64,000 nt of DNA from Bowmanella denitrificans (GTDB lineage: Bacteria > Pseudomonadota > Gammaproteobacteria > Enterobacterales > Alteromonadaceae). Where the stretch lies: assembly GCF_002887595.1 (NCBI RefSeq), contig NZ_PEBU01000001.1, positions 310,001-374,000 of the forward strand, written 5' to 3'. The first letter of the stretch is position 1. The number at the start of each line of letters is the position of its first letter. Below the pieces are notes generated by a model that saw only the letters and a list, made by a program, of their open reading frames with translations, made no database searches and was not told the DNA's origin. Made by a program: the position numbers and the translations under genes. Positions 54,647-63,891 of the stretch are shown one piece after another.

Positions 54647-55338
54647 GCCAGTTTATTGAAATTATCGATAATGCCCTGCCAACGGCGCTTTGCCAGGCAC
54701 TGATCGAGCAGATAGACAACAGCCCCAATCGTCATGCGGGCCGCACAGGTGGCGGTGTGGACACCAGTAAAAAGGTTAGTGAGGATATTTCTATCACCAG
54801 CCAACCTGAGTTTGCAGGCTTGCTTCCCCAGGTGCTGCAAACTACCACCCAACAGGTGATGGGCTATTTTGCCAAATATTTTTTTGCCCTGATTGGTCCT
54901 ATTGGCCTGACCGTACGACACCCCAAAACAGGCGAACCCGTCAAGCTCAGCCAGGACAACTTTGCAGAAGTCGGCCTGCCGAATTTGGCCAATCTGGTGC
55001 AGTATCTGTTTCGCCTTGGCGACATCAATGCGCAAAAGTATCCCGTGGCTCGTGGCGGTTACCCCTACTGGCATTCAGAAGTCTATCCGCAGGCGGGCGC
55101 CAATGATGCCTTACATCGTATTCTATTGTTTATGTTCTATTTAAACGACGTCGAAGAGGGCGGAGAAACTGACTTCTACTACCAGGATGTGTCCGTTCAA
55201 CCCAGGGCTGGTAGGATGGTTATTGCTCCGGCCTATTTTACCCATACCCACAGAGGTCAGGTGCCACGCTCTAACGACAAATATATCCTGACCTCCTGGG
55301 TGTTGTTTAACCCTGCAGAGCAAATATATACAGCTTAA
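54643..55338 (+). CDS. 2-oxoglutarate/Fe(II)-dependent oxygenase family protein
   Basis: A 231-residue protein with the double-stranded beta-helix signature of P4H-like 2OG-Fe(II) dioxygenases. The iron facial triad would be His144 and Glu146 in YWHSEVYP (Glu in place of the usual Asp) and His201 or His203 in FTHTHRG. Lys213 may bind 2-oxoglutarate. [18 protein letters not shown] is the conserved core strand of this group. Coupled to the thioesterase gene; convergent with the chemoreceptor gene (4-bp overlap). Substrate unknown. Confidence 0.8.
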   Translation: MSQFIEIIDNALPTALCQALIEQIDNSPNRHAGRTGGGVDTSKKVSEDISITSQPEFAGLLPQVLQTTTQQVMGYFAKYFFALIGPIGLTVRHPKTGEPVKLSQDNFAEVGLPNLANLVQYLFRLGDINAQKYPVARGGYPYWHSEVYPQAGANDALHRILLFMFYLNDVEEGGETDFYYQDVSVQPRAGRMVIAPAYFTHTHRGQVPRSNDKYILTSWVLFNPAEQIYTA

Positions 55339-56954
55339 ACCCGGAACTGTTTAGCGATAGCTTCCAGATTACCCGCCAATTCGGCCAATTCACGGCTGAC
55401 CGACGCCAGCTTGGCCGAACTGGCGGAGGTTTGTTCGGTGCGATGATGGATTTCATCTACATGGCCGACAATACTTCTGGCCACCGACTGTTGTTCATCA
55501 GTGGCTCCGGCAATCTGCCGGTTCATATCGGTAATGCGATTAATCGTTGAAGTAATAACGCTCAAACTGTCGCCAGCTTTATTCGCGGTTTGTACACTGC
55601 CATTGGCGCGTTCAGTACCTTTTTCCATTACAGTTACGGCCGAACGGGCCGCATTTTGCAGTTGTTCTATGGTCGCCTGAATCTCTTCTGTGGATTGCTG
55701 GGTACGGGATGCCAGGGTACGGACTTCATCCGCCACGACCGCAAAACCTCGCCCCTGCTCCCCCGCCCTGGCAGCCTCAATGGCTGCATTGAGGGCCAGT
55801 AAATTAGTTTGTTCAGCAATGCCTTTAATCACATCCAGTACCGTACCGACTTTGTTAGAATCCGTTTCAAGCTTCTGTATCACCTCGGCTGACGCCCTGA
55901 CATTGTCTGCAAGTTGCTGGATGCTCTGCACCGTTTCATCCACAACTTTTTGGCCCTGCCCGGCAGCACCACTTGCTTCCCCTGCGGCATCCGCTGCCAG
56001 AGCGGCACTTTGAGCAACACTGGCGACCGATTCACTCATAGTATCCACTGCTCGTTTGGCATGGGTCGCGGAATTCTGTTGAACATCTATGGTACGGTTT
56101 GTTTCTTCGGTCAGTTGGTGCAGGTTCTGGGCTAATTGTGAAAGTGGCAGACTGGCATTCACAATGTCTTTAACCACGGTCTGCAGCTTTTCCATAAACT
56201 GGTTGAACCAATGTACCAACTCGCCAATTTCATCCTGGCTCTTGGTTTGAATACGGACGGTTAAATCACCATCCTCCCTGGCGATATCTTTAAGCGAACG
56301 TACCACTTCCACAATACTGCCTTTGATACCAGTCACAATGGGAAATGCAGTAGCAAACAATATCACTGTGGTAATCAGTGCCATCACAATACCTGTACTA
56401 ATTAAGGTATCGTTAGCTTCGTTGGAGTTCTGAAAAGCTTTCTCAAAAGCTTGTTGCTGCTGATCCCGGAACGTCGCCATGTGGCCTATGGCATTGTCAT
56501 AGGACTGGTTCATCTGTTCAGATAATTCGCCAATTTTGGAAAAGTCAGCTGTCCCCTGCACCATGGACTCCGACAGACCAAATGCCACTTTATAGTAGTT
56601 ATCAAAGCTACCACCGATTTTTTGAATGTCCGCACTGAAATCCGCACTCATGGCTGCGATGTCATCCAATGCGTTCCTTACTTCTGCGGCAATGTTGCTG
56701 GCTGCGGTAATGGCATCCTCATCCCCCGTGGTAACCGCACTGCTAAGAGTGTCTCTGAGTTTCTGCATCTGCACCAAAGTAGACGCCGAGCTTTGCAAAG
56801 CTGGAAACTGCACTTCCCTGGCCTGATCCAGCATAGTGCTGTTATTCAGCGCCGTAGAAACGGTAATAAGCAGGTAGATAACAAAACTTAAGGTCGCAAT
56901 AACAGGAATTAGGAAAATTTTCGTCGCCACAGGCATTTTGTTAAGTATGTTCAT
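55335..56954 (-). CDS. Methyl-accepting chemotaxis protein
   Basis: A 539-residue transmembrane chemoreceptor. TM1 is at about 10-32. A periplasmic helical four-helix-bundle-like sensor (about 35-185) is followed by TM2 at about 187-210, HAMP and the cytoplasmic signalling domain. The hairpin tip is [21 protein letters not shown], which docks CheA/CheW. There is no C-terminal NWETF-type pentapeptide. It is divergent from the porin and phosphate-binding-like genes across 296 bp, so the three may act on a shared ligand; this is inference. Confidence 0.93.
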   Translation of the reverse strand: MNILNKMPVATKIFLIPVIATLSFVIYLLITVSTALNNSTMLDQAREVQFPALQSSASTLVQMQKLRDTLSSAVTTGDEDAITAASNIAAEVRNALDDIAAMSADFSADIQKIGGSFDNYYKVAFGLSESMVQGTADFSKIGELSEQMNQSYDNAIGHMATFRDQQQQAFEKAFQNSNEANDTLISTGIVMALITTVILFATAFPIVTGIKGSIVEVVRSLKDIAREDGDLTVRIQTKSQDEIGELVHWFNQFMEKLQTVVKDIVNASLPLSQLAQNLHQLTEETNRTIDVQQNSATHAKRAVDTMSESVASVAQSAALAADAAGEASGAAGQGQKVVDETVQSIQQLADNVRASAEVIQKLETDSNKVGTVLDVIKGIAEQTNLLALNAAIEAARAGEQGRGFAVVADEVRTLASRTQQSTEEIQATIEQLQNAARSAVTVMEKGTERANGSVQTANKAGDSLSVITSTINRITDMNRQIAGATDEQQSVARSIVGHVDEIHHRTEQTSASSAKLASVSRELAELAGNLEAIAKQFRV

Positions 56955-57250
56955 GCTGAATCCTGGCCTTTAATGTGCTGCCACTGTTGTTAAACATAGT
57001 CTGCTTTTTTAACTGTAGCACTTTGACTTTATTAAACTTTCTCAGTTGAAATCGAATTTGCTGCAAAAATGTCAAAAATTCAGTCAGTCACTACATTACT
57101 GCCTCGTATAAGACAGAGGTTTAACCAAGTACAGCCAAGAACATGGCATTTGCAAGATTTTTTCGTTTTTCATTTCATGGCGAATTTCTAGACATTGCAT
57201 ATAGTTAGATTGTCAGCACAACTAAACTATAAGCATATGGGAGTACACAG

Positions 57251-58405
57251 ATGAAACTCAGGTCTTTACCTGCTGTCTCGCTGCTTATCGTCTCACTGCC
57301 ATTGTCAGCCGAAGTGACCATTAACGGTTTCGGGTCAGTGGTGGTCGGTGTCAGCGATGATCTGAACTTTCGCAACAATCTCTACGATAAAGACATTGGC
57401 TTTAAGCCACAAAGTAAATTTGCGCTGCAGGCTATGGCCGATCTGGGCGAAAATCTGTCGGTCACGGCCCAAATTCTGGCGAAAGGCGCAGATGATTTTG
57501 ATGCTAATTTTGAATGGGCTTACCTTAGCTACGCGGTAAATGATTCAACAACACTGCGGGCCGGTAGATTGCGTATTCCTTTTTATCGCTATTCGGATTA
57601 TCTGGATGTGGGCTTTGCCTATCCCTTCATTTCACCGCCTCGAACTATGTACAGCCTGCTTTTTTCCACCTATGACGGTGTCAGTGTGCTGCACAACTTC
57701 AGCCTCTCGAGTATCGACGTCAGCGTTAATGCCTACGCCGGGCGGGTGGAAGAAACGTTCTTTAGCACCACCACGCCAACGGCGGGGAAACTAAACAACG
57801 CAATGGGCATAAACAGCCAGCTTTCATGGCAGTCTTTCACCGCCTATGCCACTTATATGCAAACAGATGTGAACATTCCGGTGGTCACGGTTGAAGGACT
57901 AGCCGCACAGTTAAATCAAGCCGGTGTCCCGGTCAGCGTTACAGACAACTTACGCATTAATGACGATAAAGGCACCTTCCTCGGCTATGGACTAAGCTAT
58001 GACGATGGCAGCCTGGTATTTAATGCTGAGAAGTCCCGGGTCGATATTGATGACTCGTTAAATCTGGTCAACAACCAGTGGTATGTAAACCTGGGCTATC
58101 GGGTACGTTCACTGCAACCCTATGTTTACTATGGTGAAGCTGAAACAGACCGAAATACGACAACGGCAGCCATGTTTCCGGCACCGTTCAGGCCGGGTAT
58201 TCAGGCCGCATTTGATGGCCAGATGTATGAATTTACCGAAACAGGGCTTGGTATTCGCTGGGATTTCCATGACAGTGCAGCGTTAAAAGCTGAATATACT
58301 AAGTATGATGATATATGGGATAGAAATGCGGCCACCCAGGTTGGTAGTCAGGATCATAAAGAAAGCATGGATCAATTCCGGGTCGGCATCGACTTTATCT
58401 TCTGA
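57251..58405 (+). CDS. Porin-like outer-membrane protein
   Basis: A 384-residue exported barrel: signal peptide ending LPLSAE, start of the mature part EVTINGFGSVVVGVSDD, alternating amphipathic strands, and C-terminal RVGIDFIF with terminal Phe. WAYLSYAVNDSTTLRAGRLRIPFYRYSDY is typical of gram-negative trimeric porins or sugar/phosphate-selective channels. The ribosome site GGGAG is well placed. It is followed 12 bp later by a small binding-protein gene and is probably cotranscribed with it. Confidence 0.85.
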   Translation: MKLRSLPAVSLLIVSLPLSAEVTINGFGSVVVGVSDDLNFRNNLYDKDIGFKPQSKFALQAMADLGENLSVTAQILAKGADDFDANFEWAYLSYAVNDSTTLRAGRLRIPFYRYSDYLDVGFAYPFISPPRTMYSLLFSTYDGVSVLHNFSLSSIDVSVNAYAGRVEETFFSTTTPTAGKLNNAMGINSQLSWQSFTAYATYMQTDVNIPVVTVEGLAAQLNQAGVPVSVTDNLRINDDKGTFLGYGLSYDDGSLVFNAEKSRVDIDDSLNLVNNQWYVNLGYRVRSLQPYVYYGEAETDRNTTTAAMFPAPFRPGIQAAFDGQMYEFTETGLGIRWDFHDSAALKAEYTKYDDIWDRNAATQVGSQDHKESMDQFRVGIDFIF

Positions 58406-58417
58406 GGAGAACAGACC

Positions 58418-58834
58418 ATGAAATCAATCTTCAAAGTAACAGGTGCGGTATTGTTTGGCATGAGTCTGGCTGCCCAGGCTGAGGTGGCCGTGATTGTACA
58501 TCCGTCCAATGGAGACAGTCTGAGTCAGGACGAAATACAAAGAGTATTCCTGGCAAAGACCAAAACATTCCCAAGCGGTGCACAAGCAGTGCCGATAGAT
58601 TTCGACGATGGGGTTGCGGTTAAAGATATGTTCGTTAGTAATGTGCTTAGCCGCGACACATCCCAGATAAAAGCTTACTGGGCGAAATTGGTGTTTACGG
58701 GCAAGGCAAATCCACCCAAAACCGTGGCAACGGACAGCGAGATGTTAAGTCTGATCGCGGCCAATCCCAATATGATTGGTTACATCGATGCCGCCAAGGT
58801 CACAGCAGATGTGAAAGTGGTCGGCACTTTCTGA
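58418..58834 (+). CDS. Small phosphate-binding-like periplasmic protein (PstS/PBP-like)
   Basis: A 138-residue exported protein (signal ending AAQAEV). The short mature domain has VIVHPSNGDSLSQDEIQRVFLAKTKTFPSG and a C-terminal MIGYIDAAKV, a pattern of truncated PstS-like solute-binding proteins found near porins and chemoreceptors. It is about half the length of a full binding protein and no ABC permease is adjacent, so it probably senses or presents a ligand rather than feeding a transporter. The ribosome site is AGGAGAAC. Confidence 0.85.
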   Translation: MKSIFKVTGAVLFGMSLAAQAEVAVIVHPSNGDSLSQDEIQRVFLAKTKTFPSGAQAVPIDFDDGVAVKDMFVSNVLSRDTSQIKAYWAKLVFTGKANPPKTVATDSEMLSLIAANPNMIGYIDAAKVTADVKVVGTF

Positions 58835-58846
58835 AGAAGCCTTTCA

Positions 58847-58890
58847 AACAGCCATACACAGAGTGCTTCAGGCACCCTGTGTATGCTGTT
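58847..58890. terminator. Long hairpin between convergent binding-protein and DUF3299 genes
   Basis: CATACACAG (58853-58861) pairs with CTGTGTATG (58877-58885), with GTGC/GCAC inside and AACAG/CTGTT outside. It lies between two gene ends. Probable bidirectional terminator. Confidence 0.7.
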
Positions 58891-58892
58891 GC

Positions 58893-59351
58893 CTACTCGT
58901 AAGGTTCAACCTTTATCCCTTGCAGACTGTAGCCGACCGTGGCTATATCACCACTCCAGCCCTTAGTAGACAATTTGCCGGTTATCCAGACAGCATCATA
59001 CAAACTCTCAACCGGGGTACCCTCAGCAAATTTTACGTAAACAATTTGATTAGGTGGTGGGGGTGGAACATGTATACAAGCCCCAAAATAAGGTACCAGC
59101 AAAAATTCCGTGAGCTTCTGGTCATCACCTTCCAAAGGCACCACAAAGCCCGGAATTCTGACTTCCTGACCGTCCAGTTCAGCCACTACCGGCGCATCCA
59201 GATTCATTTGTGCCATACTGTCGCCGTCGTGGCTGATACTTTGCTCAGGTGCCACGTAATCTTTGGGTACCATATCTTCCCAATACAAGTCTTTGGCCTC
59301 AGCCATTGCCAACATTGGCAACAACCCCAGGACAACCATTAGCATTCTCAT
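58893..59351 (-). CDS. DUF3299 family exported protein
   Basis: A 152-residue exported protein (signal peptide LMVVLGLLPMLAMAEA). The family signature is LVPYFGACIHVPPPPPNQIV with a conserved Cys, plus VRIPGFVVPLE. DUF3299 proteins are periplasmic and often sit with metal or antimicrobial-peptide transport genes, but their function is unknown. The start at 59351 has AAAGG upstream. It follows the MFS gene directly (8-bp offset, overlapping). Confidence 0.85.
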   Translation of the reverse strand: MRMLMVVLGLLPMLAMAEAKDLYWEDMVPKDYVAPEQSISHDGDSMAQMNLDAPVVAELDGQEVRIPGFVVPLEGDDQKLTEFLLVPYFGACIHVPPPPPNQIVYVKFAEGTPVESLYDAVWITGKLSTKGWSGDIATVGYSLQGIKVEPYE

Positions 59352-59355
59352 CACT

Positions 59356-60573
59356 TCACACCTTTTCAACTGCAAGATCTGGCTGATTAGCCCAACCAAA
59401 TGGATTTCTGCGCACCTCATTTCCCGGCATCGGCAGGGCCGGAATATTCAGCGACAACAACAACGAACAACAGGCAAACCCCGCGCCGACAAAAAACACC
59501 ATACTAGGCGATACCAGCCATACCATGCCCAGTAGCGCCGGTATCACCACCGCCGCAATATGATTAATGGTAAAGCTCACCCCCGAGGTAGAGGCAATAT
59601 CACGAGGATCGGCAATTTTCTGAAAATAGGTTTTCATGGCAATGGCCATAGCAAACAACAGGTGGTCGATAACATATAATGTCGCACCCAACCAAGCGGT
59701 TTCCACCAGGCCATAGCTGATAAACAGTATGATCAGACCGACATACTCAACCACCAGCGCCCGTCTTTCACCCACTCGCGCGATAAAGCGACCTATGCTC
59801 GGGGCAAACAACAAATTAAACACATAATTGAGCATAAAGAGTAAGCTGATTTCGCCCACACTGTAACCGAATTTCTCCACCATCATAAAGGCGGCAAACA
59901 CCACAAAGATCTGCCGCCGTGCGCCACTGAAAAATGTCAGGCCGTAGTACAGCCAATAGCGACGACGCAATACCAGTTGCTTATGCTGGGTGCTAGGTTG
60001 GGAAAAACGCGGGAACAACAACCATAGGGTCAGTACAATAATCAGTCCCGCACCACCTGCCAGCATATACATTGCATTATAGCTAATACCCCACCACTCC
60101 ATCAGAATCCAGATAGCACCGTAAGCCAGCAGCGAAGCACAGCTTTTTACTGCCAGTTGACGTCCCATAAACTCTGCGGTTTGCTGCTTGTCCAGCCACT
60201 GCAGGGTCAGTGACTGGTTAACCGTTTCAAAATAGTGGAAACCAATAGACATTAATACTGTGGTGGCGTACAGGCCATATTCAAACGGAAACCAGCCGGT
60301 CAATGCGATGCCGATGGACATCACCGCCACGGAAATTAATGCAAAGGTTTGTTCTTTGAGTACCAGCAGCACAAAAATGGCAGTAAACGCCAGAAACCCA
60401 GGCACTTCCCGCAAGCTTTGCAATAGGCCAATCTGCGCACCATTAAATTGTGCGGCGTCGATAACAAAGTTATTCAGTAACGCATTCCATACCGAGAAGG
60501 TCAGAGGCATGACAAAGGCCATGGCCAACAGTAAAAATTGCGGATTCTGACGGATAGCTTGCAAGGATGGCAT
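59356..60573 (-). CDS. MFS transporter of unknown substrate
   Basis: A 405-residue permease with about 12 TM helices. Features are FFSGARRQIFVVFAAFMMVEKFGYSVGEISLLFMLNYVFNLLFAPSIGRFIARVGERR, shown here only as the loop region APSIGRFIARVGERR, a motif-A-like segment. The N-terminal half ends in a charged central loop (RRRYWLYYG). It overlaps the DUF3299 gene, so the two are co-translated and probably work together. Substrate cannot be read from sequence. Confidence 0.8.
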   Translation of the reverse strand: MPSLQAIRQNPQFLLLAMAFVMPLTFSVWNALLNNFVIDAAQFNGAQIGLLQSLREVPGFLAFTAIFVLLVLKEQTFALISVAVMSIGIALTGWFPFEYGLYATTVLMSIGFHYFETVNQSLTLQWLDKQQTAEFMGRQLAVKSCASLLAYGAIWILMEWWGISYNAMYMLAGGAGLIIVLTLWLLFPRFSQPSTQHKQLVLRRRYWLYYGLTFFSGARRQIFVVFAAFMMVEKFGYSVGEISLLFMLNYVFNLLFAPSIGRFIARVGERRALVVEYVGLIILFISYGLVETAWLGATLYVIDHLLFAMAIAMKTYFQKIADPRDIASTSGVSFTINHIAAVVIPALLGMVWLVSPSMVFFVGAGFACCSLLLSLNIPALPMPGNEVRRNPFGWANQPDLAVEKV

Positions 60574-60629
60574 GGGTAACCCAAAGCCGGGACAACGGAC
60601 GGCAATTGTAGCCTTTAGGGCATAAAAAA

Positions 60630-60646
60630 GGCCAGCAATGCTGGCC
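60630..60646 (-). terminator. Intrinsic terminator of ppa
   Basis: GGCCAGC (60630-60636), loop AAT, GCTGGCC (60640-60646), followed on the minus strand by TTTTTT. It starts about 23 bp after the ppa stop. Confidence 0.85.
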
Positions 60647-60668
60647 CGATTTATATATGGAATTCGCC

Positions 60669-61217
60669 TTAGAACGCTGGTTTATCCGGCGTATCTTCGT
60701 AGCGTTTAACGCTGGACACAATTTCCGCTTTGGCAGCTTCAGCGTTGTCCCAGCCGTCAATTTTCACCCACTTGTTGGGTTCCAGATCTTTATAATGCTC
60801 AAAGAAATGTTCAATCTGATTACGCAGTAATTCAGGTACATCTTCGATGTCCTTTACATTGCGATAGATAGTAGACAACTTGTCCTTTGGTACTGCCAAA
60901 ACCTTAGCGTCGGTACCTGACTCGTCTGTCATCTTCAGTACACCAACCGGGCGGCACGCAATCACAGAACCCGCCAGCAGAGGGAAGGGTGTGATAACCA
61001 GCACATCAACCGGATCACCATCTTCAGATAAAGTATGAGGCACATAACCGTAGTTAGTTGGGTAGTGCATGCAGGTGGCCATAAAGCGATCAACGAAAAT
61101 CGCGCCAGATTCCTTGTCCACTTCGTATTTAACCGGGTCGGAGTGAGCCGGGATTTCAATAATTACATTCACTTCTTCAGGCAGGTTCTTACCTGCAGGA
61201 ACGGCATTTAAACTCAT
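60669..61217 (-). CDS. ppa: Soluble inorganic pyrophosphatase (family I)
   Basis: A 182-residue cytosolic enzyme that hydrolyses pyrophosphate to phosphate. Family I signatures are [34 protein letters not shown] and [10 protein letters not shown], the last carrying the metal-binding Asp residues. Length matches the E. coli enzyme (about 176). It is divergent from hppA, a membrane pyrophosphatase for the same substrate. The ribosome site is AAGGA; a perfect -10 hexamer lies upstream. Confidence 0.98.
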   Translation of the reverse strand: MSLNAVPAGKNLPEEVNVIIEIPAHSDPVKYEVDKESGAIFVDRFMATCMHYPTNYGYVPHTLSEDGDPVDVLVITPFPLLAGSVIACRPVGVLKMTDESGTDAKVLAVPKDKLSTIYRNVKDIEDVPELLRNQIEHFFEHYKDLEPNKWVKIDGWDNAEAAKAEIVSSVKRYEDTPDKPAF

Positions 61218-61255
61218 GGCGGGTCCTTATCTTTAACAAAACGGGAAGTGCGCGG

Positions 61256-61261
61256 ATTATA
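61256..61261 (-). promoter_or_regulatory. -10 element of the ppa promoter
   Basis: TATAAT on the minus strand, a perfect consensus. The -35 region is weak. Transcription would start near 61249, about 32 bases before the ppa ATG. Confidence 0.6.
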
Positions 61262-61427
61262 CGTTTTTTAAACGGCAAATAAACAGCTTCAAACCAACCT
61301 CACGGAAAGACTTTGGTCTAAGTGACTGAATGTCTTACAGGAATGTACAGAGTATTAAGTTGCCGATTTAAACAACTCAGAACTCAACAGCGGTCTGATT
61401 AGGTGGGCAAAATTTCTGCAAATATTG

Positions 61428-61456
61428 CTGACAAGCTTCCATCAGGGGTCTATAGT
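61428..61456 (+). promoter_or_regulatory. Sigma-70 promoter of hppA
   Basis: CTGACA (61428-61433), a 17-bp spacer, TATAGT (61451-61456); each hexamer matches consensus at five of six positions. Transcription would start near 61463, giving a leader of about 125 nt before the hppA ATG. Confidence 0.75.
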
Positions 61457-61486
61457 GGTTGCGACTGTTGCTAAAAAGCCAAGTAA

Positions 61487-61586
61487 AAACAAAGGGGTTA
61501 GCTACTTTGTTGAGGTTGTAGCCAGGCCCCTGAGACCAGCCCACCGTGCAAATCGCACGGCTGTGCCTTGTTTAATTTTGGGGAAG
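61487..61586 (+). promoter_or_regulatory. Structured, riboswitch-like leader of hppA mRNA
   Basis: Predicted fold by eye. A closing stem pairs AAACAA-A-GG (61487-61495) with CCTTGTTT (61566-61573). Hairpin 2 is GCTAC/GTAGC (61501-61505, 61518-61522; 12-nt loop), with GGGG (61494-61497) able to pair with CCCC (61527-61530) outside it. Hairpin 3 is CCGTGC/GCACGG (61544-61549, 61555-61560). The same CCCC could instead pair with the GGGG of the ribosome site (61580-61583). I cannot assign it to a known class. Metal-ion riboswitch families are the first to test, given the pump it precedes. Confidence 0.5.
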
Positions 61587-61588
61587 CT

Positions 61589-63583
61589 ATGACTGAAATA
61601 TTCTATATACCGCCCGTATTGGGTCTTGTTGGCCTGCTCTTCGCGTTAGTTATTTATCTACTGATTAAACGCATACCCGTTACCAATCAAGCTATCGGCA
61701 GCATTGCTGATCAGATACACCTCGGCGCAATGGTGTTTATGCACCGTGAATACAAGATGCTGTTTATTTTCGCCCTGGTTCTGGGCATTGCCTTATATCT
61801 GTCGCTTGGTGCCAATACCGCTATCGCTTTCGCTGTAGGTGCCATTTGTTCTGCTTTGGCTGGCTATATAGGTATGTTCACGGCCACTAAGGCCAATGTC
61901 CGTACCACCCAGGCCGCACACGACCAGGGTGCAGCCGCAGCCCTGTCCGTCGCCTTTATGGGCGGCTCCATTATGGGATTATGTGTGGCATCCATGGGGT
62001 TATTGGGACTAGGCATGCTGTACTGGTTTTTTGGTGGAGATCCTGCCACGGCCCATGTTATCCATGGTTTTGGTATGGGGGCCTCCAGTGTGGCATTGTT
62101 TTCAAGGGTCGGTGGCGGAATTTTCACCAAGAGCGCAGATGTAGGCGCTGACCTGGTCGGTAAAATTGAAGCCGGCATTCCTGAAGATGACCCTCGCAAC
62201 CCAGGCGTAATTGCCGACAATGTGGGTGATAATGTGGGTGACGTGGCTGGAATGGGCTCAGATATATTCGAGTCTTACTGCGGCGCGATGATTGCGACCA
62301 TCGCTATTGCTTCCACCATGGCGCTGGATGGTCTCGGCAGCCGGGAGTCTATGATGTTCCTGCCCCTGGCGCTCGCATCAACCGGGTTATTATGTTCAGT
62401 GCTGGGTATTTTACTGGTCAAGGCGATGTCGGCCAGTAAACCCGATGTTGCATTGCGTGCTGGAACCATAGGCGCAGCAGTACTTTTTGTCGTGGCCGCT
62501 TATTTTGTTATTCAGCAGGTGGGCATTGACTATCATGTCTGGTGCTCAGTGGTCACTGGCGCTGTGGGTGGTATTGTCATAGGTCTGGTGACAGAATATT
62601 ACACAGCGGCTTCTCCGATTCGTAAAATAGCTAAATCCGGTGAAACCGGCCCTGCAACCGTCATGATTACCGGCCTGTCGGTCGGTATGCAGTCTGTGGT
62701 GATCCCGGTGCTGACGCTGAGCGCTATTATCTATATTTCCACCAGCCTGTCTGGCCTGTATGGCGTAGGTATCGCGGCCGTAGGTATGCTGGCGACCGTG
62801 GGTATCACCATGGCCATTGATGCATACGGCCCGGTGGCTGATAACGCTGGCGGCATCGCAGAAATGGGTGGGCTAGGCAAAGAAACCCGGCAAATTACCG
62901 ACTCGCTGGATGAACTGGGCAACACTACTGCGGCCATCGGTAAAGGTTTCGCCATTGGCGCGGCAGCCCTTGCTGCGCTGGCCATCATCGCCGCTTTTGT
63001 GGAAACCATGACCCATCACTATCCCGGTTTCACATTGCATTTAGGCAATCCTGAAGTGCTGGTGGGTATGTTTATAGGCGGTATCCTGCCGTTCTTAATT
63101 GCTTCAATTACCATGACCGCTGTGGGTGATGCTGCTTTTGAAATGATCCACGAAATTCGTCGCCAGTTTCGCGAGATAAAAGGCCTGATGGAAGGCGAAG
63201 CCAAACCTGATACTGCCCGCTGTGTGGACATTGCCACCACCGCAGCACTAAAGAAAATGATTCTACCTGGGGTGTTGGCTGTTGCCGTACCGCCACTGGT
63301 TGGCTTTGGCATTGGTCCCCATGCCTTAGGTGGCATGCTGGGCGGTGCACTGCTGGGTTGTGTGCTGCTGGCATTGATGATGGCAAACGCTGGCGGCGCC
63401 TGGGATAACGCCAAAAAATATGTTGAGAAGGGCAATCACGGTGGCAAAGGATCTCCAGTACACGCTGCCGCCGTGGTGGGCGACACTGTAGGTGACCCAT
63501 TCAAAGATACCTCCGGGCCGGCCATGAATATCCTGATTAACGTAATGGCCATTGTCAGTCTGGTGATTGCACCACTGCTTTAA
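61589..63583 (+). CDS. hppA: Pyrophosphate-energised cation pump (K+-dependent, probably Na+)
   Basis: A 664-residue integral membrane pyrophosphatase with about 16 TM helices that couples PPi hydrolysis to cation transport. Catalytic motifs are [20 protein letters not shown] and [16 protein letters not shown]. Ala448 and Gly451 in [10 protein letters not shown] mark the K+-dependent class; K+-independent enzymes have Lys at the first of these positions. Glu228 in SDIFESY is where Na+-pumping enzymes carry their gating Glu. The ATG at 61589 has GGGGAAG upstream. It is divergent from the soluble ppa gene. A perfect terminator follows. Confidence 0.95.
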   Translation: MTEIFYIPPVLGLVGLLFALVIYLLIKRIPVTNQAIGSIADQIHLGAMVFMHREYKMLFIFALVLGIALYLSLGANTAIAFAVGAICSALAGYIGMFTATKANVRTTQAAHDQGAAAALSVAFMGGSIMGLCVASMGLLGLGMLYWFFGGDPATAHVIHGFGMGASSVALFSRVGGGIFTKSADVGADLVGKIEAGIPEDDPRNPGVIADNVGDNVGDVAGMGSDIFESYCGAMIATIAIASTMALDGLGSRESMMFLPLALASTGLLCSVLGILLVKAMSASKPDVALRAGTIGAAVLFVVAAYFVIQQVGIDYHVWCSVVTGAVGGIVIGLVTEYYTAASPIRKIAKSGETGPATVMITGLSVGMQSVVIPVLTLSAIIYISTSLSGLYGVGIAAVGMLATVGITMAIDAYGPVADNAGGIAEMGGLGKETRQITDSLDELGNTTAAIGKGFAIGAAALAALAIIAAFVETMTHHYPGFTLHLGNPEVLVGMFIGGILPFLIASITMTAVGDAAFEMIHEIRRQFREIKGLMEGEAKPDTARCVDIATTAALKKMILPGVLAVAVPPLVGFGIGPHALGGMLGGALLGCVLLALMMANAGGAWDNAKKYVEKGNHGGKGSPVHAAAVVGDTVGDPFKDTSGPAMNILINVMAIVSLVIAPLL

Positions 63584-63595
63584 GCGCTATCCCCC

Positions 63596-63621
63596 AAAAA
63601 GGCTGCAGTAGCAGCCTTTTT
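63596..63621 (+). terminator. Intrinsic terminator of hppA
   Basis: AAAAAGGCTGC (63596-63606), loop AGTA, GCAGCCTTTTT (63611-63621), ending in a U-tract. It begins 12 bp after the hppA stop. Confidence 0.95.
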
Positions 63622-63669
63622 CGTTTGCGAGGACCAGATTTTTTACTTTCACCGACTTTTCGCCAGCGC

Positions 63670-63891
63670 TTAATGCTTAACAGGCGTCTTTTCAAGCAAC
63701 TTAACTATCTCCGCTTTTTGATTTAATTCGGCCAGATCAAGCAAGTAACTTTTTTGTAGTTTGTCCAACACCTGATTAGCCAGTAATTGCCTGACCCTGT
63801 CCACTTCACCATTGGCAATGGCCATTTGTAATCCTTCCATTCTGGCGATGGCGTTGGATTTTGCATCTTTTACGCAATGGGAATCTGTCAT
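63670..63891 (-). CDS. Small cytosolic protein of unknown function
   Basis: A 73-residue protein I do not recognise. The start at 63891 has a strong ribosome site (AAAGGAGAGA), better than the ATG nine codons upstream. The sequence is helical and charged, with IARMEGLQMAIANGEVDRVRQLLANQV resembling one ankyrin-like helix pair. No signal peptide or membrane segment. It stands alone; the last 109 bp of the window show only its upstream region. Confidence 0.7.
   Translation of the reverse strand: MTDSHCVKDAKSNAIARMEGLQMAIANGEVDRVRQLLANQVLDKLQKSYLLDLAELNQKAEIVKLLEKTPVKH

Larger units (their letters stand above)
61218..61588. other. 371-bp divergent regulatory region between ppa and hppA
   Basis: No coding sequence. 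It holds the ppa promoter (-10 at 61256-61261), an AT-rich stretch (61262-61420), the hppA promoter (61428-61456) and the structured hppA leader (61487-61573). Confidence 0.8.

Noticed and set aside
61463..61588. Fluoride (crcB) or guanidine (ykkC) riboswitch identity for the hppA leader
   Set aside because: The expected conserved segments of those classes as I recall them are not visible; the class is left open.
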